Shown here in pieces: positions 51,801-59,200 of a DNA stretch of 64,000 nt (position 1 is its first letter; each line of letters starts with the position of its first letter). This DNA comes from Clostridia bacterium (lineage in GTDB: Bacteria; Bacillota; Clostridia; Oscillospirales; Acutalibacteraceae): assembly GCA_017550625.1 (NCBI GenBank), contig JAFZOL010000044.1:62001-126000 (forward strand). The letters run 5' to 3'. Below the pieces are notes generated by a model. The model was given only the letters and a program-made list of their open reading frames with translations. It had not been told where the DNA came from and ran no database searches. The position numbers and the translations under genes are program-made.

Positions 51801-52406
51801 TCATTTGCTCCAGAACAGGCTGCCGTCGAGCAGCACCGCGCGTACGGGCGCGCCGTCGGCGCCGTCGATCTTCACGGGCGGGGCGAACAGAAAATAGCGC
51901 CCCGGTTCGACCTTTGAGAGATCGAGGTTTTCGAGAATACACACGCCCTCGCCGAGCAGCGCCCGGTGCGGGCCGATCTCGTCCGAAGGGCCGCCGACGG
52001 ACAGCGCGTCGGTGCCGACGAGCTTGACCCCGAGAAAGGCCGCTTCCTCCGCCCCCGTGCGGTCGAAATACGCCTTGCCGCCGCTTTTGACGAGCACGCG
52101 CTCGCACTGCTGCGGAAAGCAGGTGTCCACGACCTGCCCGGTGATGACGCGCTCGCTGATCTCAACCACCTCGCACGCGCCGATGAACGGGTCGAGCGGC
52201 AGGCGGCCGATATCGGCGCCCGTGCGCAGCATGTGCACCGGCGCGTCGGCGTGCGTGCCCACGTGCAGGACGGTGGTGAGCTGCGCCATATTGCACGGGT
52301 CCCCCGCCGCGAGGGAGGAGAAGATCTCCAGCTTCGGCGCGGGGTCGCCGGGATAGCGCTGCGAGCGGTTGAGTGACCGCGTGACGTCGATGATCTTGTA
52401 CAGCAT
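51801..52406 (-). CDS. Cyclase-family metal hydrolase (KynB-like)
   Basis: A 201-residue protein of the putative cyclase/kynurenine formamidase family. The metal-binding motif HVGTHADAPVH (His48, His52, Asp54, His58) is complete, and the N-terminal DVTRSLNRSQRYPGDP is typical. Family members hydrolyse amide or lactone bonds with Zn or Mn. No tryptophan-degradation gene is nearby, so kynurenine formamidase activity should not be assumed. Its start overlaps the stop codon of the ABC-2 permease by one base (TGATG), so it belongs to that transcript. Confidence 0.85.
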   Translation of the reverse strand: MLYKIIDVTRSLNRSQRYPGDPAPKLEIFSSLAAGDPCNMAQLTTVLHVGTHADAPVHMLRTGADIGRLPLDPFIGACEVVEISERVITGQVVDTCFPQQCERVLVKSGGKAYFDRTGAEEAAFLGVKLVGTDALSVGGPSDEIGPHRALLGEGVCILENLDLSKVEPGRYFLFAPPVKIDGADGAPVRAVLLDGSLFWSK

Positions 52407-53299
52407 CAGTCGACGTTGACCTTTCTGTCGATCAGCACCGCGGTCACGAGGAACACGATGACGCCGAAGAAGCCCCAGCAGTAGGCGCCGGTGGCCGAGA
52501 ACACGCCGTAGCCCTTATACGCCACGGCCATCGCGGCCTCCTGCGTGCTCATGGTGAGGGTGAAATATTCGGGCGTGACCACGAAATAGATCGGCATGAG
52601 GCTGTTGACGAGAGCGGCGAACCCGCCCGCCAGCAGCACGGCGCCGAAGAAATACAGGATACGGCCCAGCACGCCCGCCCTGTGGAAGGGCCTGCAGTGG
52701 CCGAGGATGATCGCGAAGAAGAAGATCATCACGATCGTGATGAGGGTGACGCCCCCGTAGACCGCCCACATGGTGATGATGTTGAGGATCACGCCGATGT
52801 CGGTGACCTTGAGCCCGAAGGTGCTCACGAGCAGGCTCGAGAACTGCGTGAGAAGGGTGGTGAGGTTCACGTCCTCCTGCACCGCGCCGAGCGTGTGGCG
52901 GAGGATATAGAGGAACGACCCGAAGAAGCACAGGCACAGGGCCGTGTAGCTGAGGCACACCCAGAACGAGCCCGACAACCATTTCGAGAACAGCAATGAC
53001 GACGCGCGCACGGGCAGCGCCATGGTGAGCTCGCCCTCTTTGCCGACCATGCTGCGGCGGAACTCGCGCGTGACGGACACGAAGGTGAGGATGAGCCCCA
53101 CGAAGGCGGTCAGGCACAGCACGAGGGCCGCGATGCCCTTGACCACGAGGCCGGCGCCCATGCCGGTCTCGCCGAAGTTCTGCCAGTTAATCAGCATCAG
53201 GATCACCATCACGGCGCCCACGACGCCGATGGCGACATACGCGCCCCAAACCGCTCGCGCGTGCGCCTTGAAGGCGTGTTTAATCAACTTCCCAAGCAT
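52406..53299 (-). CDS. ABC-2 type transporter permease
   Basis: A 297-residue protein with about six transmembrane helices: AYVAIGVVGAVMVILMLI, GIAALVLCLTAFVGLILTFVSV, SFWVCLSYTALCLCFFGSFL, ITMWAVYGGVTLITIVMIFFFAIIL, ILYFFGAVLLAGGFAALV and GFFGVIVFLVTAVLI. It has the ABC-2/YxlG-like layout. GGAGGTCATCGGCG precedes the ATG at 53299; the upstream 25 codons lie within the ATPase gene in another frame and are not coding. It overlaps the ATPase end by 20 bp. The exported substrate is unknown. Confidence 0.85.
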   Translation of the reverse strand: MLGKLIKHAFKAHARAVWGAYVAIGVVGAVMVILMLINWQNFGETGMGAGLVVKGIAALVLCLTAFVGLILTFVSVTREFRRSMVGKEGELTMALPVRASSLLFSKWLSGSFWVCLSYTALCLCFFGSFLYILRHTLGAVQEDVNLTTLLTQFSSLLVSTFGLKVTDIGVILNIITMWAVYGGVTLITIVMIFFFAIILGHCRPFHRAGVLGRILYFFGAVLLAGGFAALVNSLMPIYFVVTPEYFTLTMSTQEAAMAVAYKGYGVFSATGAYCWGFFGVIVFLVTAVLIDRKVNVD

Positions 53300-53993
53300 C
53301 GCCGATGACCTCCTTAAAGACTTCCTCAACGCTCTTTCCGGTTTCGCGGATGTTGTCGATCGAGGTGTTGACAAGGATCTTGCCCTTGCCGAGCATCATC
53401 ACGTGATCGAAGCTGTGCTCCAGGTCGTTGACAAGGTGCGTGGAGATCACCACGGTGGAATGCTCTTTGTAGTTGTTCATGATGATGTCGAGGATCACCT
53501 CGCGCGCCGCGGGGTCCACGCCGCCGAGCGGCTCGTCCAGCAGGTAGATGTCCGCCTTGCGGGACATCACGAGCAGGAGCTGCAGCTTTTCCTGCATGCC
53601 CTTCGACATGGTCTTGATGCGCTGGTTGAGATCCAGCCCGAATTCCTCCGCGAAGCGCACCGCCTTCATGCGGTCGAAATCCTTGAAGAAATCCGCGAAA
53701 TATTTGATGCAGTCGATCGTGCGGAAGCGCGCCGGGAACACGCCGCAGTCCGGCAAATAGGCAAGGCTCGCCTTGCTCTCGGTGCCAACGTTTTTGCCGC
53801 CGACCTTCACGATGCCGTGATAGTCGTGGATGAGGCCCGCGAGGATCTTCATCAGCGTGGTCTTGCCGCAGCCGTTCGGGCCGAGAAGGCCGACGATCTT
53901 GCCAGCGGGAAGGTCGAACGAGATGCTGTCCAGCACCACGTGCCGGTCGTAATCCTTGACCAGTTTTCTGACCTTGAAAGCAAATTCTTCCAT
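53280..53993 (-). CDS. ABC transporter ATP-binding protein
   Basis: A 237-residue ATPase partner of the ABC-2 permease. Walker A GPNGCGKTT is at 38-46, Walker B YLLDEP at 150-155 with Glu154, D-loop GGVD at 157-160 and the H-loop in STHLVND. The signature loop reads MSKGMQEK (129-136) instead of LSGGQ, a form common in YxlF/EcsA-like and lantibiotic-type systems. The next gene downstream is the permease. The lipase-like gene lies upstream (47 bp), so a four-gene transcript with the cyclase is likely. Confidence 0.92.
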   Translation of the reverse strand: MEEFAFKVRKLVKDYDRHVVLDSISFDLPAGKIVGLLGPNGCGKTTLMKILAGLIHDYHGIVKVGGKNVGTESKASLAYLPDCGVFPARFRTIDCIKYFADFFKDFDRMKAVRFAEEFGLDLNQRIKTMSKGMQEKLQLLLVMSRKADIYLLDEPLGGVDPAAREVILDIIMNNYKEHSTVVISTHLVNDLEHSFDHVMMLGKGKILVNTSIDNIRETGKSVEEVFKEVIGDAWEVD

Positions 53994-54039
53994 GTTATGT
54001 AATCCTTTCTGAAGGGTGAAAGCGAGGGGACGGGACGCC

Positions 54040-54981
54040 TCAGGCGTCCGCTTTTAAGTGAGACAATGCTTTGAGCCAGTCGTCGGGCCCGATCTTCATC
54101 GGGTCGGCGTCCGTGACCGCGACGGCGTCGGACAGGAGGGAATCTCTGCCGGCGAGCACGGCGGCGTAGGCTTCGACCTTTTCGCGCACCGCCGAAAGTT
54201 CGGGGTCGGCGAGCTTTTTGGCGGCAAGCGCCGGCACGCGCGCCGGGTCTGCCGTGGCCCACACGCCGGGCGAGCGGAGCATCACGTCGTCGAGACCGCG
54301 GCCGACGAGCTTTTGAACGAGGGCGTCGAACACCTCGGGGGGCACCATTTTGAGGATCTCGCGCATGCCCGCGATCTGTTTATTGTCGATCCTGCCGAGC
54401 AGCTCCTTCACCTTGTCGCCGGTCAGGCTGCCGTCGTAGGCGTCCGCCACGAGGCCGACGCCCTGAAAACAGGGGGCGAGGAGGGAAGCCCTGTCGACTT
54501 TATCGCTCCCGTGCGCCGAGAGGCAGCTCAGCAGCACGCCCGCGCCGAACTGCACGGTGAGAAAATCGGCCTTTTGGACGTTCTTTTCTTCGAGAAACGC
54601 GTTGAGCAGTTCCGCGTTATCCACGGGCGAGCGCAGAAAATCATAACCGAACACGTGAACGTTTTCATAGCGGGCCCTGACCTCGTCGCCGGGATACGCC
54701 GCGCCGAGAAGCTTTTCGCCGGACCACGCCCTGCGGGGCGTTTTCGGCTCGCCGTCGTTTCCGAAGGCCAGAGGCGCGGAATACTCGCCGAGCAGCGCCT
54801 CGGCGGTATCGGAAAAGCCCGCGTCGCGCCGGAAGAAAAACAGCTTCATGAAGGGGCCCTTCATTCTGCCGATCAGGGTGTCGCTGTCGATCTGCGGCGG
54901 CCAGAGAGGACGGCCGTTCTCCCCTTCTTCTCTGAGCGCGCTCTGCCCGAAGCCCGGGATCACGATCAACGTTTCAGCCAT
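54040..54981 (-). CDS. LCAT/lipase-like alpha/beta-hydrolase fold protein, probably inactive
   Basis: A 313-residue cytoplasmic protein. The start ETLIVIPGFGQSAL resembles the oxyanion strand of LCAT-like lipases, and FGYDFLRSPVDNAELLNAFLEEKN resembles the strand before the nucleophile elbow. Where a GxSxG elbow is expected, the sequence reads TVQFGAGVLLS, with no Ser at the centre. The catalytic activity is therefore doubtful, and a binding role is possible. The start at 54981 is chosen from GAAAGAAG; an ATG at 54999 is also in frame. It precedes the ABC pair. Confidence 0.6.
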   Translation of the reverse strand: MAETLIVIPGFGQSALREEGENGRPLWPPQIDSDTLIGRMKGPFMKLFFFRRDAGFSDTAEALLGEYSAPLAFGNDGEPKTPRRAWSGEKLLGAAYPGDEVRARYENVHVFGYDFLRSPVDNAELLNAFLEEKNVQKADFLTVQFGAGVLLSCLSAHGSDKVDRASLLAPCFQGVGLVADAYDGSLTGDKVKELLGRIDNKQIAGMREILKMVPPEVFDALVQKLVGRGLDDVMLRSPGVWATADPARVPALAAKKLADPELSAVREKVEAYAAVLAGRDSLLSDAVAVTDADPMKIGPDDWLKALSHLKADA

Positions 54982-55049
54982 GACATTACTTCTTTCCATA
55001 ATAGGTTTAGTATATCATATCATGGTACACTATCTTTTGCAAGCTTTTT

Positions 55050-56261
55050 TTATACGGATTTTGCAGAAAAGAGCCAGCCCGCCGCGCCCGTGTAGCCGCT
55101 CCATCCGGCGAGCCCCGGCGACGCGGGGGCGTGCCCGACGTCGGCGGTGACGAAATAGGGCTCGTTCGGGAACGCGGGGTCGAAGGCAAAGCGTTTGACG
55201 GGGTCGGCGCATTCGTCGGCGAGGGCGGCGAGGTCCGTGAGGCCCTCGGCTTCGAGCGCGCGGCAAAACCAAAGTGCGGCGTGGGTATACTGCCCGCCGT
55301 TTTCGCGCACGCCTTCGGGGTAGTCGTTGACGTAGCCCGCGCGCCGCGACCCTTCGCCGAAGGGCGCCGAAAAGAGGCGGAGCGTGTGCGTTTCGGGCGA
55401 ATAGAGGCGGTCGAAGGCGGTTTTCAGGGCTTTCCGCCGCTGTTCGGGCGTGCCGATATTGGCGAACACGGCGAAGGCCTGCGGCAGCAGGTCGATCGCG
55501 CAGGCGCCGTCGGGTGTTTGGCCGAGAGGCGTGCCGTCGGGGTAAAAGCCGCGCAGGAAATACAAGCCGTTATAGCCGTGCGCGAGCACCGCGCGCTTCA
55601 TATCGGCGGAGAGTGCCGTGAGGAACGCGGCGTCTCCGGCCGTCCCGAAGGCGGCGGCGACCGGCAGAAAGCGGTCGCACACAAGGGCGAGGAACTCCCC
55701 TGCCCACACGCTCTCGCCCGCGCCGAGGGCGCCGAGGGCGTCGTTCCAGTCGCCCGTGCCGAACACCGGCAGCCCCCTGCCGCCGCGCCGCCCGGCGGCA
55801 AGCCGGAGCGCGCGCAGACAGTGATCATACACCGTGCCGGTTTCGGTCCCCGGATAAAAATCGGCATAGCGCTCGTCCTCGCCGGGGCCGAGCGGCTCGC
55901 CCGCGAGAAAGCGGACGCGTTTGGACAAAAAGTCCGTTTCGCCGGCGGCAAACAGCTTTGCCGCCGCCCAAGGGAGCCACAGCAGGTCGTCGGCGCAGCG
56001 GGACCTGACGCCCCGCGCGTGCGGCGAAGGGCGCGGGATCGCGTGGAACCAGTGCAGAACGTCCCCCTCGGGGAACTGCGCGGCGGCGCAGCGATAAATC
56101 TGTAATCTGAGCGGCTTGGGGTCGACGTCGATGAGGTTCGCGCAGTCCTGCAATTGGTCACGGAAGCCCCACGCCCCGCCGATCTGATATAGATATGCCC
56201 GCGCGTTCAGCCGCACGGCGCGGACCTGATGCAGCAGCATCGCGCGCTGCGGGTCGGTCAT
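55050..56261 (-). CDS. GH94 catalytic subunit of a split cyclic beta-1,2-glucan synthase
   Basis: A 403-residue (alpha/alpha)6-barrel module of the GH94 family, homologous to the C-terminal end of NdvB/ChvB/Cgs. It shows QIGGAWGFRDQLQDC (26-40), QFPEGDVLHWFH, RCADDLLWLPWA and the catalytic-type GTGDWNDALG (168-177). In intact synthases this domain is fused to the glycosyltransferase and sets ring or chain length by phosphorolysis. Here it has its own ATG with AAGGAGG six bases upstream, overlapping the preceding stop codon as ATGA. It is thus a designed second cistron, not a frameshift fragment. It starts close to the TPD-like region of the parent protein. Confidence 0.85.
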   Translation of the reverse strand: MTDPQRAMLLHQVRAVRLNARAYLYQIGGAWGFRDQLQDCANLIDVDPKPLRLQIYRCAAAQFPEGDVLHWFHAIPRPSPHARGVRSRCADDLLWLPWAAAKLFAAGETDFLSKRVRFLAGEPLGPGEDERYADFYPGTETGTVYDHCLRALRLAAGRRGGRGLPVFGTGDWNDALGALGAGESVWAGEFLALVCDRFLPVAAAFGTAGDAAFLTALSADMKRAVLAHGYNGLYFLRGFYPDGTPLGQTPDGACAIDLLPQAFAVFANIGTPEQRRKALKTAFDRLYSPETHTLRLFSAPFGEGSRRAGYVNDYPEGVRENGGQYTHAALWFCRALEAEGLTDLAALADECADPVKRFAFDPAFPNEPYFVTADVGHAPASPGLAGWSGYTGAAGWLFSAKSV

Positions 56262-59200
56262 AAGCATCCTCCTTGTCTATAGTCGCCGAGCGTGAAGCGC
56301 AGGGTGAACGTCACGGGTTCGCCGGCGGACGCGAAGCGTGTCAGCGTGCCGGTGACGCCGTCCGTTTCAGCCGACGCGCCGGGGCAGAATACCGTCATCA
56401 CACCCGGGAAATCGGCGTTGCCGGGGTTCGTGAACGTGAGCCTCCCCTCGCCCGTTTCGCACCGCGACAGTTCCGACGCAGGGGGCGGCGCGAGCCAGCC
56501 GGTCACACGGAAACAAAGCGTCCCGTCCGTTGACAGGACGACCTCGACCGTTTTTTCCATCCCCTTTTCGGGCACGCGGACGATCACGCGCGCGCCCGTT
56601 CTGCCCGCCCGCGCGAGATACACCGCCTTTTCGGGATAGAAATAGACCGCCGCGCCGTTCACGAGGTCGAAGGTCCCTTCGTCCGTTTCGAGCGCCAGCG
56701 TTTCGCCGCCCGGGGCGCGGGTGACGTCGGCGGACCACGGCGTGAGGGGGTTTAAGCGGGCGTTGAGCGCCCACGTCCAGCCGAGCGACCGGTTCGTGAG
56801 CAGCGTGCCGAACGTTTTGTTCGCGAGCGCGTTGCCCCACGGGCGCGGAGTTTCGAGACCGATATAGTAGCCGCCGGGCACGAAGCCGTTTTCGGCGGGG
56901 CCGTGGGGCTTTACGGGCAGAAGGGCGGGCGGTTTTCGCGGGTTAAGGCGCGGCGCGGGCGGATAGGACACGCCGGGGGCGGACTCGGCGGCAGATCGGA
57001 ACGCGGGTGAAGTCAGCGCGCCCGCGATCACGTGCACGCCGGGCGACCTGCCGAGCATGGCCGCGCTCTCGCGCGGGAGAAGGTCGCCGAGCGAGCCGGC
57101 CGGCGTCTCGCCGTAGGCGGGGGCGCGGTCGGTGAACAGCAACAGATCTGTTTCGATCCCCGATAAAAGCAGCAGCCGGTGGAGCCGCGCCGCAGCCCGC
57201 ACGCGCGAACGCGGGAGAAAATCGGCCTTCAGGCGGACGAGCGGACAGTCGCCCGACACGCCCTGCTCCCAAAGCGCGCTCAGCGGCGCGAAGTTTTCGG
57301 TCACCGCGGCGGGGCGGCTGCCGTCAAATAAAGACGAGACGAGCTCCCCCGCCGCCGGGGGCAGGACGTTCGGCGCGAGTTTCGACAGCGGCGGCAGGGG
57401 GAGCTTTCGAACTGCGGTCAGGCGCGTGAGCGCCTCTTCGGCCGACGCGCCGGGGGCCACGAGCAGCACCTTTTCGACCGACCTGCCCGCCGGGACGCGC
57501 ACCGTCGTTTCGACGGCGAGGACGGGGGCGTTGCCCCGCCGCTTTTCGCGCGGGGGCAGAGGCGTTCCGGGCGGGGGCAGGGTCTCGCGGTCGGTCGCGA
57601 GCGTGAAGGGAGAAGAATCCCAAAAGCCGACGGCAACGGCGAACGCCGGTTCGCCGCCCCGGCGTTTTTCGGCCACGGCGGCCGAGAGCCCCTCGCGCCC
57701 GCGCACGGAAACAAACAGCTCGCGAAACGCCGTGTGGAAGTCCGGCGCGAACAATGGGGAGAGATACGGCACGCCCGTGACGCGCAGCCGGAAGGCCGCC
57801 GCTTTTGCGCTTTTCATCTTCACGGGCAGGGCGAACACCGGCCGGTCCGGCAGCAGCCCCAGCCCCGCAGAGACGAGAACGCCGTCGGCTTCGGCGGCCG
57901 TATAGCGCCCCGTGGGCAGCAATTCGCCCGTCGGGAGCGAAACGGGAGCGCCGTCACGGAACACGCGGAGCTTTAGTCCTTCGGAAAAGAGCGAGAGCCC
58001 GCCCGCGAGCAGGCGGTTTTCGCCTGATTCAAGGCAGAGAAGCGCCGCCTCGCCCGCGCGGTAAAGCGCCGCCCTGCCGGGGGCGGGGACGCGCGCCGGA
58101 CGCGGGCGTTTTTCGGGGACGCGGCTGCGTTTGACGAAGCGGGCGTTCGGGGCGGGCAGACGCTCACGCACGAGACCGACCGCAGCGGATATTTCGGGGT
58201 CGGCGAGGAAGCGGCGCACCGCGCCGCCGGACGTGAGGGCGTTGGCGGCGGCGACGAGCGACATGCCCGCGTGGTGCGCCATGAAGCTGCGCACGGCCAT
58301 ATAGTCCTCGCCGAGGCCGCGCTCTTCGAAGTCGAGCGCCTCGTAAAAGCCGCACGCCCCGTAAGCGCCGAGTTTTTGGAAGCGCCGAAGGTTCTTCATC
58401 GCCCCGGCGGGGTCGGCGGCGAGGGCGAGAAAAGAGGCGTAGGGCGCGAAGACCCGCTCCTCGGCGGCGTCGGGCTTCAGGGCGAGCTTTTTGACGCCGT
58501 TGGCGCGGTAGCCGTACCTTAAAGCCCCGTCGAGCACGTAGCGCCCGCTCTCGGTGCGCCCCCACGGGAAGGGGGTGCCGCGCACGGCCTTTTTCTGCGC
58601 CGCGAGGGCAGATAGGCACCCCTCGGTGAGGCCCGCGCCCGGAATGAGGGGCAGAAAGAGGGCCGGCATGAGGTATTCGAACAGTGTGCCGGTGTAAGAG
58701 AGAGCAGTCAGGCGCGCCCCGCTGCGCGCCACGGGACGGCTGAGGGCAGCGAAATGCGACGCGGGCACGTGCCCCTTCGCCGCGGCGAAAAGAGACGTGA
58801 GCAGCGTTTCGGAGAAGGCGCATTCGTAGGCGGCGTCGGTCATTTTGCCGGCGGCGACGTCGTATCCGACGTAAAACAGCCGCCGCGTGCCGTCGTAGAG
58901 CGCCGAAAGCTCCGCTTTTTCGATATGCGCGCGCACGGTTTCGGCCAGAGCGTCGAGCCGCCGCTCGCGCAGTCCCGCCTCGAGGCAGGTGAGGCACACG
59001 AGAAAGTTGCCGCAGTCCACGCTCGACACGAAGGCCGGGTGCAAGGGAGCGAGCGTGCGCGTATCATACCAGTTATAGAGAAGGCCGTGCCAGAGCGGCA
59101 GGCGCGAAACGGACGCGAGCGCCGCCGACAGGCGCGTTTCAAGCTCGCGCCCGCCGATGAAGCCGAGGTCCGCCGCCGACAGGAGCGACACGAGATAGAG

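Noticed and set aside
51801-52406. Kynurenine formamidase as a firm assignment
   Set aside because: Only the general cyclase-family metal motif is visible and no tryptophan catabolism gene is near, so the specific name is not justified.
56240-56290. Frameshift or sequencing error splitting the glucan synthase
   Set aside because: The stop and start overlap as ATGA and an AAGGAGG sits at ideal distance before the second ATG. That is the signature of a coupled cistron, although reads should still be checked.
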